Notes: generated by a model not told the origin, from the letters alone. A stretch of 64,000 nt of DNA from DASRFR01 sp035651455 (GCA_035651455.1 DASRFR010000038.1:83414-147413); one strand, 5' to 3'; shown: positions 16,714-26,281, counted from the first letter of the stretch. Made by a program: numbers and translations.

Positions 16714-17445
16714 ATGAACCCGATACTCAACAGCCTTGTGTTGGGATTGACCGCAGCCGCCGCGAACGTCTTTGGCGGGGCGATTATTGTTCAGCGCAAC
16801 TGGGAGCGGCGCTATCTCAAGTACTTTGTGGCTTTGGGCGCGGGATTCATGCTGGCGACATCCATCGTGGAGATGGTGCCCGAGAGCCTTGCCCTTCGCG
16901 GAAAGAGCGCAGCTTTTCTCGTTCTGCTTGGCTACCTAATCGTTCATTTTTTTGAGCACACCGTCACGCCTCACTTCCACTTCGGAGAAGAAACCCACCA
17001 CGACGAATTCGTTCACCCGCACAAAGGCTTCTCAGTCCTTGTGGGGCTGCTCATTCACACTTTTTTCGACGGAATTGCCATCGCCTCGGGCTTCTTAGTG
17101 TCTAACTGGCTGGGGTGGATCATCTTCATCGCGATTTTTCTGCACAAAATTCCCGAGGGATTTACGGTCAGCTCAGTAATGTTAGCCAGTGGGCGCAGCG
17201 GCGGGTTTGCCTGGGGAGCATCGGTTCTGTTGGGAGCCGCCACCGTGGCGGGCGTCCTGACAATGGGAGTTTTTCGCCACGAGGTTGCGGCGGGCCTTCC
17301 GCTGGCGGCGGGGGTCACGATCTACGTGGCGGCCTCCGACCTTATTCCCGAAGTGAATAAAGAGCCCGGCGTGAAAATGGCGGTTCTAGTGTTTATCGGA
17401 GTGGGATTTCTTTTCCTGCTGGATCATTTCTTCCATCTCCACTGA
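16714..17445 (+). CDS. ZIP-family metal transporter
   Basis: This 243-residue protein has about eight membrane segments and the two ZIP signature helices: HTFFDGIAIASGF and HKIPEGFTVSSVM, whose His, Asp and Glu residues form the binuclear metal site. A His-rich loop (HFHFGEETHHDEFVHPHKG) precedes TM4 and may gather metal. The family moves Zn(II), and often Fe or Mn, into the cytoplasm. It begins 23 bp after ychF and may be co-transcribed. Metal specificity cannot be read from the sequence. Confidence 0.9.
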   Translation: MNPILNSLVLGLTAAAANVFGGAIIVQRNWERRYLKYFVALGAGFMLATSIVEMVPESLALRGKSAAFLVLLGYLIVHFFEHTVTPHFHFGEETHHDEFVHPHKGFSVLVGLLIHTFFDGIAIASGFLVSNWLGWIIFIAIFLHKIPEGFTVSSVMLASGRSGGFAWGASVLLGAATVAGVLTMGVFRHEVAAGLPLAAGVTIYVAASDLIPEVNKEPGVKMAVLVFIGVGFLFLLDHFFHLH

Positions 17446-17470
17446 TCCCGCGGTCCATTCACACAATCTG

Positions 17471-17500
17471 AAAAAGAGAGCGGACAAGAGTGCCCGCTCT
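17471..17500 (-). terminator. Rho-independent terminator of the VWFA gene
   Basis: On the minus strand a 7-bp stem AGAGCGG/CCGCTCT with a 10-base loop is followed by CTTTTTC. It lies between the converging zip and VWFA genes and suits the minus-strand gene best. Confidence 0.65.
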
Positions 17501-17513
17501 ACACCGTGCGAAA

Positions 17514-18722
17514 CTACTCCACCTGGTGTTTCGCGGTGTACCCTTCGCGGGCGACGATTTCGTACTTCACGTCCTTCCCTTTCTGGTTCTTGATCTTCAG
17601 TGGGCCGCCGTCCGGAGCCACGACTTCCACCTTCAGTTTGCGGTAGGTCCCATCCAGCTTCGTGTTCGTGGGGTGATAGGTGATGGAATACTGGTTACGA
17701 ATGTCGGCGGCAATGTCGTGAAAGATCTCCGGCAACTCGCCTTCGAATCGAGGGAAGTAGGCGCGACCACCGGTCAAGCGGGCAAACGTGCTCATCTCAT
17801 TGTCGGCCTGCAGGTAATCAATGTTTGAAACTGGTGCCACGCCGTGCGGCATGGTGCTTCCATGAGCGTCCATGTACTCGCGTTCGGCGCGCCCGATGCT
17901 CACCGGATAGATGGTCACATCTTTCGTGCTGCGGACCTTCTTAAGAATCTGGTCGAGATTCAGCTTGCTGAAGGTATCGACGCCGGTGGATACCAGGATG
18001 ATGTACTTGCGGCCCTCTATGCGGTCCAGCCGGTCAAGAGTGTCATAAAGTGCGTCGAACAGGTTCGTTTCGGCAAAGCCCGGAATGCGCAACGTGTTCA
18101 GCGCGCCGAAAATAGCGCGCTTGTCCTGGGTGAAATCGAGCAGGATGTGCGGCCGCATGTCGTAGTAGGTGACAGCCACCCAGTCATCCTTCTGCAAGCT
18201 GTTGGCGAAGTTGTAAGACGCATTCAGGGCGTCGTACATGAAGTAGTAATTCGTGGAAGCGAACTCGAGCAGAAGAACCGCTGTAATGGGTGCCTGTGTC
18301 TGGTTGAAGGTGGCGATCTGCTGGGGTACCCCGTCTTCGAAAACCTTGAAATTGTCTTTGTGAAGTCCAGGCACGAACTGGCCATCCTTGGTCACGACAG
18401 CGACGTCCAGATTCACGAGAGGGACATCGACCCGAATCGAGTAGTCCGGCATGCCTTCGATTTTCTTGGGCTTCTCTGGAGGTGGCGGCGGAGGCTCTTC
18501 TTTCTTCTTCGGCACGGCGTAGGGCCCGACATCTCCCGTGGGTCCCCCTGCCGCTGGAGGGGGTGTCTGGGCATTCGGGTTCTGCTGGGGATTCGCCGGC
18601 TGCTGGGATTGATCCTGCGCGGAAATCAATCCCATGATTCCGAACAGAATGAGGGGGATGAGGAGCAGCTTCGCCGCATAAGGCATTTGCCCTAACTTGC
18701 TGGCAAATCTAGGGAAAAACAT
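17514..18722 (-). CDS. exported VWFA-related domain protein
   Basis: The 402-residue protein has an N-terminal membrane/signal segment (AAKLLLIPLILFGIMGLISA), a Gln/Pro/Asn-rich linker with a run of prolines (residues 40-80), then a short beta segment (VDVPLVNLDVAVVTKDGQFV, FKVFEDGVPQQIATF) and a von Willebrand A-like domain. The MIDAS motif is altered: ALLLEFAST stands where DXSXS is expected. This VWFA-related architecture is abundant in Acidobacteriota and its role is unknown, presumably protein-protein contacts in the envelope. A downstream Met (MPYAAKLL) is an alternative start. A terminator follows at 17471-17500. Confidence 0.82.
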   Translation of the reverse strand: MFFPRFASKLGQMPYAAKLLLIPLILFGIMGLISAQDQSQQPANPQQNPNAQTPPPAAGGPTGDVGPYAVPKKKEEPPPPPPEKPKKIEGMPDYSIRVDVPLVNLDVAVVTKDGQFVPGLHKDNFKVFEDGVPQQIATFNQTQAPITAVLLLEFASTNYYFMYDALNASYNFANSLQKDDWVAVTYYDMRPHILLDFTQDKRAIFGALNTLRIPGFAETNLFDALYDTLDRLDRIEGRKYIILVSTGVDTFSKLNLDQILKKVRSTKDVTIYPVSIGRAEREYMDAHGSTMPHGVAPVSNIDYLQADNEMSTFARLTGGRAYFPRFEGELPEIFHDIAADIRNQYSITYHPTNTKLDGTYRKLKVEVVAPDGGPLKIKNQKGKDVKYEIVAREGYTAKHQVE

Positions 18723-18762
18723 GTAGGTCCTCGTGGAAAACCCTGTACTGGCTGGAAGTCTC

Positions 18763-18833
18763 TTTGCTAGTATAGATGCACAAACTTCGTGTTTGGGACA
18801 TTTTGCTGGCTAGTTTCATTCCCTCCTAGCAAA
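18763..18833. promoter_or_regulatory. divergent promoter region with TTTGCTAG inverted repeat
   Basis: Between the divergent VWFA and S55 genes, TTTGCTAG (18763-18770) and CTAGCAAA (18826-18833) form a perfect 8-bp inverted repeat. A TATACT-like -10 (minus strand, at about 18770-18775) lies inside. GGCTAG also occurs near 18808. It may be an operator that serves both genes. Confidence 0.35.
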
Positions 18834-18886
18834 AGAATTCAAACAATGCGCGAAGTCTAACTGAAGACTAGAAGTCAGGGCCGAAT

Positions 18887-20707
18887 ATGACTGGCCTCCG
18901 GGGCAAATTCATGTGGAAGGTACTCTCACTGGCCGCCCTGTGCTGTCTGTTGTCTCCCCTAGCAGTCACAGCTCAGACTCCCACCAAAGCACCCGAAACC
19001 ATCGCGGTTAGCCAGATCCACGCGGGAATGCGTGGGGTCGCCTACACCGTATTTGAGGGCACCAAGCCTGAGCCCATGGAAGTGGAAGTCCTGGGAGTAA
19101 TGAAGAACGTCAATGGCCCCAAAGGCGACGTGATCCTGGTTCGGTTGCATGGGACGAAGGCGGAGTACACGGGAGTAGTCGCCGGCATGAGCGGCAGCCC
19201 GGTTTACCTGGACGGCAAGCTGGCGGGCGCCCTCGCGTTTCGTATCGGGGAATTCTCGAAGGAGCCCATCGCGGGAGTGACCCCGATCGGCGAGATGCTG
19301 GAGATCAGCGCGCTGGACCGTACTCCCGGTGAATCTGCGCCGGTTGAGGCCAAAGCCGCTACCGGATCTACGAAGACGTCAGGTCCGGGTACTCCGGCCA
19401 GCCTTTCGAATTCCAGCCAAGGCTTTACGAACTATCTCCGCCCGATCGACACGCCACTGGTATTCAATGGATTTTCGGAAGAGACGATGCGCCGGTACGC
19501 GCCGCAGTTTGCAGCGGCGGGCATTGTGCCTGTCATGGGCGTCGGGTCGCACAGCGACGCGAAACAGCCCGAGCCCTTGGAACCCGGTTCCGCGGTCAGC
19601 GCCGTGCTGGTGAGCGGGGACATGGATATCGCTGCAACCTGCACAGTTACGTACGTTGATCCGCAGCGCCTTCTCGCTTGTGGGCATCCGTTACTGCAGT
19701 TCGGATCAGTCGATATCCCGATGACGAAGGCGCAGGTGCTAGCGACACTTCCTTCGCCGATGAACGCCTTCAAAATTGTGAACACGACCGAACCTGCCGG
19801 CGCCTTCGTTCAAGATCGTCACACCGGCATTCTGGGCGAGTTCAACAAAAAGCCGGACATGATTCCGGTGACCCTGACCATCCGGTCCGGCTCAGGCACT
19901 AAGGAATTCCATTACGAAGTTCTGAACAACGCGAAGCTGAGCCCGGTAGCCATGATGGCGACGGTGTTCAACGCGCTGCACGGAGTGAATGAGTACGGCG
20001 AGGAAATTACGTACCGGATGAATGGCAGTATCAGCGTGCAGGGCTATCCTGACGTTCAATTGCAGAACATGTTCGCTCCCGCCGACAGCGGCCAGCCGGC
20101 CGCAGCACTCGCCGCCGCCTCGCTGGGGGACCGCTTTGGACGCATTTATGACAATCCGTACGATGTTCCGGATGTCGAGGGTGTGAAGCTGGATTTCGAC
20201 CTGGTAAAAGAACGCCGGTGGGCTCGACTGGAGAGCGCCCGCACGGACGTCTCCGACGCCAGGCCGGGGGATGACATTATTGTCGAAGCCGTGCTTCGGC
20301 CCTATCGTGGCGAGCGCATGGTGCAGCAGATACCGATTCACATTCCCACGTCCGCCTCCCGCGGGCCGCTGCGAATTCTGGTCAGCGACGGCGAGACCCT
20401 CGATCACATGCGGCGCTCCGCGCCGATGCTGGGCCGCAAACTGGGCCTGGGCCCAACCATCGCGCTGCTGAACAAAGAGCACGCCAATAACCGCGTGTAT
20501 GTGTCTTTGCTCGAGGCTGATCCTGAGGCGATGGTAGCCGACAAGGTAATGCCAACCCTACCGCTGTCGGTCATGAACGTGATGGATGGTATGCGGGGCA
20601 CGCAGGAAATGGTGGTGTTAGGCGAGTCGTCGGTGAACGAGGCCGCCACCCAGCCGCTCGATTATGCGGTGGCGGGCGGACAGATCCTCACCATTAGCGT
20701 GAAATAA
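18887..20707 (+). CDS. SpoIVB-like peptidase S55 domain protein, exported
   Basis: The protein (606 residues) has a signal peptide (VLSLAALCCLLSPLAVTAQ) and a SpoIVB peptidase S55 domain: SQIHAGMRGVAYTVFEGTKP, then GMSGSPVYLDGKLAGALAF with the catalytic serine near residue 102, and a later segment YVDPQRLLACGHPLLQFGSV containing the conserved GHP. In Bacillus, SpoIVB is a signalling protease of sporulation; acidobacterial homologues are exported proteins of unknown role in non-sporulating cells. The C-terminal 200 residues are beta-rich and unassigned. The ATG at 18911 is an alternative start. It is divergent from the VWFA gene. Confidence 0.85.
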   Translation: MTGLRGKFMWKVLSLAALCCLLSPLAVTAQTPTKAPETIAVSQIHAGMRGVAYTVFEGTKPEPMEVEVLGVMKNVNGPKGDVILVRLHGTKAEYTGVVAGMSGSPVYLDGKLAGALAFRIGEFSKEPIAGVTPIGEMLEISALDRTPGESAPVEAKAATGSTKTSGPGTPASLSNSSQGFTNYLRPIDTPLVFNGFSEETMRRYAPQFAAAGIVPVMGVGSHSDAKQPEPLEPGSAVSAVLVSGDMDIAATCTVTYVDPQRLLACGHPLLQFGSVDIPMTKAQVLATLPSPMNAFKIVNTTEPAGAFVQDRHTGILGEFNKKPDMIPVTLTIRSGSGTKEFHYEVLNNAKLSPVAMMATVFNALHGVNEYGEEITYRMNGSISVQGYPDVQLQNMFAPADSGQPAAALAAASLGDRFGRIYDNPYDVPDVEGVKLDFDLVKERRWARLESARTDVSDARPGDDIIVEAVLRPYRGERMVQQIPIHIPTSASRGPLRILVSDGETLDHMRRSAPMLGRKLGLGPTIALLNKEHANNRVYVSLLEADPEAMVADKVMPTLPLSVMNVMDGMRGTQEMVVLGESSVNEAATQPLDYAVAGGQILTISVK

Positions 20708-20746
20708 TCGAGATCGATTGCAAAATCTTGAGGCGAGTCACACACT

Positions 20747-20767
20747 CCATCCACGTTAGGTGGATGG
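20747..20767 (+). terminator. hairpin after the S55 gene
   Basis: CCATCCAC and GTGGATGG form an 8-bp perfect stem with a 5-base loop. No T-run follows, so it may be a Rho-dependent stop, an mRNA end stabiliser or an operator. Confidence 0.4.
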
Positions 20768-20888
20768 CGCTCCTCCCTTCAGAGCTTTTCTTCTCGTGAG
20801 TTGGGTCTCGCGAAAATCAATCTGGAAGGCTTTGAAGTGTCGCGATGGCCGCGAGCTTGTGTGTGCTTTGAAAAGAGGTAATTCGAAA

Positions 20889-23204
20889 TTGTTAAATCGC
20901 ACGCGCTTTTTGTCGCTGGCACTTCTGATTCTTTCGGCATGTTTTGCTTTTGCCGAGGGCACTCGCACCTGGCAACAATCCCGCTTTGATGAACTGGTGA
21001 AGGGCACCCCTAGGGGTGTGGCCATACTTAGTTCCGGCGGGTTGCAACTTGCCCCGGCGCTGAAGACGATGTATACCAGCCCTTCCACCTACATCTGGTC
21101 CATTGCCGCCGATAAGGGAGGAAATATTTTTGCTGCTGCTGGTGCTCCCGCACGGGTCTACAGGATTGGCCCGGACGGGCAATCGACGGTTATCTTCGAA
21201 CCTCAAGAGTTGCAGGTGCAGGCGTTGCTGGTGGACAAGACCGGCGTGCTCTATGCCGCGACTGCGCCGGACGGGAAGGTCTACCGCATAGCACAGACCT
21301 CGCTACCCGGTACCAAGGTTGCGGGAACATCGGCCACGAGCGAGTCCAGTGCAAAAACTCCTCCAGAGGAAAAATCGAAGCCGCTTCAGGATTCCTCGTG
21401 GAGCGCGAGCGTTTACTTCGATCCCGGCACCAAGTACATCTGGGACCTTGCCGAGGACAATGCCGGAGATCTCTACGTCGCCACGGGTGACCACGGGGAA
21501 ATTTATCGGGTGACGCCCCGCGGCGAGCACTCGGTCTTCTTCAAAAGCGACGAGGTGCACATTCGCGTGCTTGCGATCGATGCCAAGGGGAACGTGATCG
21601 CGGGTTCAGATGGCAGCGGACTGGTCTATCGCATCTCGCCGGACGGCAGCGCTTTTGTTCTGTACAGTGCGCCCAAGAAAGAGATTACCGCTCTTGCAAT
21701 CGATCGCAATGGCAATATCTATGCCGCCGGAACGGGCGAGAAGCGAGGCGGCGGCGCACCACCGATCCAGTTGGCGTTAGCACCCCAAAGTCAGGCGGGT
21801 TCGCAGCCGGGAAGCGGACCGTCCGGTCCGCCCAGTACGAACGCACCGGTGCTGGGCTCTTTTCCCGCACCGGGTTTGAATGCGACCGGAGGATCGGAGA
21901 TCTATCGCATCGCTCCTGACGGCTCTCCCACGCGTATCTGGACGTCCCGCGAAGATCTTGTTTATGCGCTGGCCTTCGACACTCATGGCACGCTGATCGC
22001 TGGCACTGGGAACCGTGGTCATGTATTCGCGGTTACCGGGGAAGACGACTTCAGCGACCTGCTGCGCGTGGGCGCGACCCAGATAACCGGGTTTGCAAAT
22101 GCGCCCAATGGGGGGCTGTACATTTCGACCAGCAATTTCGGCAAGGTCTTTCTGCTTGGGCCCGCTCCGGATTCGGAAGGCACATACGAGAGCGATGTTT
22201 TCGATGCACACATCTTTTCCCGGTGGGGACGTCTCGAGTTCCGCGGCGCCGGAAGCGTCGATCTGTTTGCCCGCAGCGGCAACGTCGATAATCCGGACCG
22301 CAACTGGAGTGCATGGACCAAGGTGGATATGCTGAAAGATCCGCTGGTGAAGGTGCCACCGGCGCGTTTCGTGCAATGGAAGGCGGTCTTGCACGCCGGC
22401 AACATAGCGCCCAAGGTTGAAAGCGTCCTGCTCAATTATCTGCCCAAGAATGTGGCTCCTGATATTGACGATGTCAGCGTGCAGATCGGCACCCGCTACC
22501 AGGTTGTGCCGAAGCCTGCCGGAGACAATGGCCAGCATTTCGATAATCCACCGCCCGCCGCGCATGATCGCGATGCGATCGGTGTGAAGTGGACGGCGCA
22601 CGACGACAATGACGATCAGCTAGTCTATTCCGTCTACTACCGTGCGGACGGACAGTCCCGCTGGTTGTTGCTGAAGGACAATTTGGGCGATCACTACTAT
22701 TCGTTTGACGCCAGCCTTTTACCGGATGGAGGTTACAGTGTCAAAGTGATCGCGTCAGACGCGCCATCGCATTCTCCGAGCGAAGCGCTCACCGCGGAAA
22801 AGGAAAGCTCGCGGTTCATCGTCGATACGACTCCGCCGCAGGTGCAAGGCCTGAATGCAGTAATCGACGGTAATCAGCTTCGCGTCACCTTCCGCGCCGC
22901 TGACAATTTCTCTCCGATCAAACGCGCCGAGTACTCAGTGGACGCGGGGGACTGGCAATTCGTTGAGCCGGTTGGTCAACTCTCAGACTCAAGGATGGAA
23001 GCCTATGACTTCCGAGTCGCCGTTCCCCGCACATCAGCGGACAGTGCTGCCAACGGCGCTCAAGACCCCGCTGGAGATCCTCCCGATCCGCCGGTGAGCC
23101 CGACAGTGCGCACTGGTTCCCGTGAGCACGTCATAGTAGTCCGCGTCTATGACCGCTACGACAACATGGTTGCGGCCAAAACCATGATCGTCGGAAATCG
23201 GTAG
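20889..23204 (+). CDS. exported beta-propeller protein with C-terminal Ig-like region
   Basis: I place the start at TTG 20889, about 8 bases after AGAGG, because it yields a signal peptide (FLSLALLILSACFAFAEG). The 771-residue product has repeated WD40/NHL-like blades of the form IWSIAADKGGNIFAAAGAPA, VQALLVDKTGVLYAATAPDG, IWDLAEDNAGDLYVATGDHG, ALAIDRNGNIYAAGTGEKRG, which build a beta-propeller over residues 60-440. Fibronectin/Ig-like strands follow (IGVKWTAHDDNDDQLVYSVY; RFIVDTTPP). A Gly/Pro/Ser linker (near 305-335) interrupts the propeller. It is probably a periplasmic or surface scaffold. No catalytic motif was seen. Confidence 0.8.
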   Translation: MLNRTRFLSLALLILSACFAFAEGTRTWQQSRFDELVKGTPRGVAILSSGGLQLAPALKTMYTSPSTYIWSIAADKGGNIFAAAGAPARVYRIGPDGQSTVIFEPQELQVQALLVDKTGVLYAATAPDGKVYRIAQTSLPGTKVAGTSATSESSAKTPPEEKSKPLQDSSWSASVYFDPGTKYIWDLAEDNAGDLYVATGDHGEIYRVTPRGEHSVFFKSDEVHIRVLAIDAKGNVIAGSDGSGLVYRISPDGSAFVLYSAPKKEITALAIDRNGNIYAAGTGEKRGGGAPPIQLALAPQSQAGSQPGSGPSGPPSTNAPVLGSFPAPGLNATGGSEIYRIAPDGSPTRIWTSREDLVYALAFDTHGTLIAGTGNRGHVFAVTGEDDFSDLLRVGATQITGFANAPNGGLYISTSNFGKVFLLGPAPDSEGTYESDVFDAHIFSRWGRLEFRGAGSVDLFARSGNVDNPDRNWSAWTKVDMLKDPLVKVPPARFVQWKAVLHAGNIAPKVESVLLNYLPKNVAPDIDDVSVQIGTRYQVVPKPAGDNGQHFDNPPPAAHDRDAIGVKWTAHDDNDDQLVYSVYYRADGQSRWLLLKDNLGDHYYSFDASLLPDGGYSVKVIASDAPSHSPSEALTAEKESSRFIVDTTPPQVQGLNAVIDGNQLRVTFRAADNFSPIKRAEYSVDAGDWQFVEPVGQLSDSRMEAYDFRVAVPRTSADSAANGAQDPAGDPPDPPVSPTVRTGSREHVIVVRVYDRYDNMVAAKTMIVGNR

Positions 23205-23263
23205 TTTCACGGTGTGCATAACACGGTCGGGGATGAATTCAGGGCCAGGCGAACCCTCAAAAT

Positions 23264-23521
23264 ATGACCGGCAAGCGAAAGATAGTTTTGCTGGTTGTAC
23301 TTGGAATTGTGGCGGCCGGCCACATCGCCCTGTTCAGAGCCGCAGGGGTGTATTGCAGGCTCGCCGAGGTCTTAATCATCGTTGACGTGCTTTCTTTGTG
23401 GTTCGTCGCTGGCGCTGTCCGCGAATTCAAGAAGCTGGACGACAAGAAGAACCCGCCTTTCCGCACATCTATGGAGAGTGCGCCTAAGTCGGACCGAACG
23501 ACGGGCTCAGCTTCGCGATAG
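23264..23521 (+). CDS. small two-helix membrane protein
   Basis: An 85-residue ORF begins MTGKRKIVLLVVLGIVAAGH and contains two likely membrane segments (residues 6-26 and about 35-52) followed by a charged cytoplasmic tail. I do not recognise the family. It runs toward the MFS gene and overlaps its 3' end by 15 bp. The positively charged start before the first helix and the following hydrophobic segments are characteristic of a true membrane protein rather than a shadow frame. No ribosome binding site stands out. Confidence 0.55.
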   Translation: MTGKRKIVLLVVLGIVAAGHIALFRAAGVYCRLAEVLIIVDVLSLWFVAGAVREFKKLDDKKNPPFRTSMESAPKSDRTTGSASR

Positions 23522-24754
23522 CTCCGGCATCTTGTCAGCACTGCGCGGTTCAGGGAACAGCCACGCCCACAGCGCAATCACGACCAGCGTTCCGATGCCT
23601 CCCAGAACTACAGCCGGTACGGTGCCGAACCAGTGGGCAGTGAGGCCCGACTCGAATTCTCCCAGCTCATTCGACGCGCCAATGAACAGCATGTCGACTG
23701 CGTTCACCCGTCCGCGCATTTCGTCCGGGGTTCCCAGTTGCACCAGCAACGCCCGGATAATGACGCTGAGCATGTCCGATGCGCCGAGCAAAACCAGTGC
23801 TACTACCGAAATCATGAAGTTGTGCGAGAGACCGAAGATAATGGTGAATACGCCGAAGCCTGCAACCGCCCATAACATCGTGGGACCGGTCCGGCCGCGG
23901 CTAGGATGGTGCGCGAGAAAAATTGCCATCATGCCCGCTCCCATGCCGGGCGCGCTCCGCAATATTCCCAGGCCCCACGGCCCGGTCCTCAGAATTTCCT
24001 TGGCATAGACCGGCAGCAATGCGACTGCTCCCCCAAGCAATACCGCGAACAGGTCGAGCGAGATCGATCCCAGGATCAGCTTGTTCCGCCAGATGTAGTC
24101 GAAGCCCGCCAGCACTGTTCTGCGAGTCATGGGTTCGCGCACTCGTGTTGCCGGCCTCAAACTGATGCTTACAGTTAAGATCATGGCCACGATCGCGACC
24201 AGCGCGGCCATCATGTATACGGCCGAGGCTCCGCGGAACGCGGTATACAGCAAGCCCCCAAGAGCGGGCCCGCAAATCACGGCAGCTTGCAGCAGCCCCG
24301 AGTTCCAGGCCACCGCGTTTGCGAATGCTTCTTCCGGCACGAGTTGGGGCAGGATGGCACGCGATACCGGCCAATTGAACGAGCGCACAATGCCCACTCC
24401 CACCAACACGAGGTATATAAGCCCAACGCTACGGATCTGCCGATACGAAATCATGAATAGCAGCGCTGAGCACGCGGCGAACCCACCATAGCAGGCCGTC
24501 AGTAGTTTGCGACGGTCGTATCGGTCTGCGCTATGACCGGCAACCAGGAAGAGCAGCACACCGGGCAAGAACTGCGCCAGGCCGACAAAGCCCAGGTCCA
24601 GCGGCCGGTGCGTCAGCTCATAGACTTGCCATCCAACAGCCACCGACTGCATCACGGTGGCGAGCACGATCAGGAAACGAGCGCTCTGATAGAACAGAAA
24701 ATCAGGATAAGCAAAAGCCGCGCGCCCGGTAGAAAGTTGTTCGACCGACTCCAT
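23507..24754 (-). CDS. MFS transporter, EntS/MFS_3-like exporter
   Basis: A 415-residue protein with twelve predicted membrane segments has the MFS loop 2-3 motif GHSADRYDRRKLL and the N-terminal pattern FLFYQSARFLIVLATVMQSVAVGWQVY of the MFS_3/EntS-like group. Related proteins export siderophores, drugs or other small molecules; the substrate here is unknown. It is transcribed alone, divergent from the lolC-like gene. Confidence 0.85.
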   Translation of the reverse strand: MESVEQLSTGRAAFAYPDFLFYQSARFLIVLATVMQSVAVGWQVYELTHRPLDLGFVGLAQFLPGVLLFLVAGHSADRYDRRKLLTACYGGFAACSALLFMISYRQIRSVGLIYLVLVGVGIVRSFNWPVSRAILPQLVPEEAFANAVAWNSGLLQAAVICGPALGGLLYTAFRGASAVYMMAALVAIVAMILTVSISLRPATRVREPMTRRTVLAGFDYIWRNKLILGSISLDLFAVLLGGAVALLPVYAKEILRTGPWGLGILRSAPGMGAGMMAIFLAHHPSRGRTGPTMLWAVAGFGVFTIIFGLSHNFMISVVALVLLGASDMLSVIIRALLVQLGTPDEMRGRVNAVDMLFIGASNELGEFESGLTAHWFGTVPAVVLGGIGTLVVIALWAWLFPEPRSADKMPELSRS

Positions 24755-24801
24755 CCACCTACTCTGCCAGAAATTTGGCGGGAAGACGATGCGGAAGACC
24801 T

Positions 24802-24832
24802 TCCACGTGGAGCGTTAGCGTGCGGCTATAAT
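24802..24832 (+). promoter_or_regulatory. promoter of the lolC-like gene
   Basis: TATAAT at 24827-24832 is a perfect -10 box 43 bp before the ATG. The 10-bp palindrome TCCACGTGGA at 24802-24811 occupies the -35 region, where no good hexamer is seen; it could be an activator or repressor site. Confidence 0.45.
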
Positions 24833-24875
24833 CGCGAGTGGCGAATCCGAGCTGAATTGAGTTCGGATACTGACT

Positions 24876-26186
24876 ATGCGTTTCGAACTCTTCGTCGCCT
24901 CTCGATACCTCCGTGCCAAGCGACGCCAGGCTTTCATTGGCATCATTACGGGGATTTCCATTGCCGGAGTCGCCGCGGGCGTTGCCTCCCTGGTAGTCGC
25001 TCTTGCGATCAATAACGGCTTCCGCCAGGACCTGCAGCAACGTTTGCTGGGATCGACCTCGCATATCAATCTATTGCGGGTCGAGAGTGACGGCATCAAT
25101 AACTGGCGGCCGCTGATGGACCGGCTGGCCAAGACACCTCACGTGGTCGCTGCCGCCCCCGCTATCTACGAGCAAGTATTGATCTCGCGCGGACCACGAG
25201 CTCGGGGCGCGGTGATCAAAGGAATTATTCCCGCCGATGAACGCAAGGTAAGCGATCTGCTCAACAGCGTGAGCATCGGGTCTGCGAAGGACCTGGAGAC
25301 AGCTCAACGTGCGCACGAAGTGCAGGGTGAAGCCGAGCAGTCGCAGGACGAATCTCCGGCGGACCTTACCGCTGTCAAGCAGCGAGTCTCCGCCATGCCG
25401 CCGATCATTCTGGGCAAGGACATGGCCGACAACCTTGGTGCGACGGTTGGGTCGGTGGTGCTGGTCACCAGCCCGCAAGGAGAACTCACGCCCTTCGGGA
25501 TGGTCCCAAAGTATCTTCGCTTCCGCGTGGTGGGAATCTTCAATTCGGGCTTCTTCGATTACGACAGCTCGTGGGCGTTTGCCCGGCTGAGTGATGCGCA
25601 GCAACTGTTCGGCTTGGGCGACCTGATATCGGTGCTTGAGTTCAAGGTCGACGATATCTACAAGGCCGACCAGATTGCGAAAGAGATCGAGCAGGCTGCC
25701 GGCCACGGCTTCATGGCGACCAGCTGGATGGAACAGAACAAGGCCTTGTTCCGTGCCTTGCGCCTGGAGCGGGTGGTCACTTTCATTACCATCGGCCTGA
25801 TCGTCTTCGTTGCCGCACTTAATATCCTCATCTCGCTGATCATGATGGTCATGGAGAAGACCAAAGATATCGCGGTCCTCATGTCGATGGGCACGCGGAA
25901 ATCCCAGGTCCGCCGGCTTTTCATTACCCAGGGTGTCCTTATTGGCGTGATCGGCACCGCGATCGGTCTAATCGTGGGGTATGCGCTCTCCTGGGCTGGA
26001 GGGCACTACCACCTGATTTATCTCTCGCCTGAGGTGTATTCCATCGATTACGTACCGTTTGCTCCGCGACTGCTGGATGGAATTCTGGTTGCGATAGTGG
26101 CGCTGGCGGTATCGTTCATTGCAACGATCTATCCTTCGTGGTCGGCCGCTAGAATCTTGCCCGCCGAAGCTTTGCGGTATGAGTGA
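24876..26186 (+). CDS. lolC: LolC/LolE-type lipoprotein-releasing permease
   Basis: The 436-residue protein starts RFELFVASRYLRAKRRQAFI, the LolC/E signature, with one N-terminal membrane helix (GIITGISIAGVAAGVASLVV), a large periplasmic domain (residues about 45-280) and three C-terminal FtsX helices (VTFITIGLIVFVAALNILIS; GVLIGVIGTAIGLIVGYALS; ILVAIVALAVSFIATIYPSW) ending SAARILPAEALRYE. It would extract outer-membrane lipoproteins from the inner membrane and pass them to LolA, powered by LolD. Only one permease gene is present, so the complex may be a homodimer (LolF-like). Its ATPase gene lies 287 bp downstream rather than overlapping. Confidence 0.9.
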   Translation: MRFELFVASRYLRAKRRQAFIGIITGISIAGVAAGVASLVVALAINNGFRQDLQQRLLGSTSHINLLRVESDGINNWRPLMDRLAKTPHVVAAAPAIYEQVLISRGPRARGAVIKGIIPADERKVSDLLNSVSIGSAKDLETAQRAHEVQGEAEQSQDESPADLTAVKQRVSAMPPIILGKDMADNLGATVGSVVLVTSPQGELTPFGMVPKYLRFRVVGIFNSGFFDYDSSWAFARLSDAQQLFGLGDLISVLEFKVDDIYKADQIAKEIEQAAGHGFMATSWMEQNKALFRALRLERVVTFITIGLIVFVAALNILISLIMMVMEKTKDIAVLMSMGTRKSQVRRLFITQGVLIGVIGTAIGLIVGYALSWAGGHYHLIYLSPEVYSIDYVPFAPRLLDGILVAIVALAVSFIATIYPSWSAARILPAEALRYE

Positions 26187-26281
26187 CATCTAAGAAATGT
26201 GGGCAAGTGAGGGTCGTGTCAGAGGCGGCCCGCTGCGATTGGCGGCTCAGCTACACATGAGTTCGGCTGGCGAATGTTCCC

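Noticed and set aside
21777..22601. Minus-strand ORF of 274 codons inside the propeller gene
   Set aside because: Antisense shadow; the sense strand has clear repeated blades and a signal peptide.
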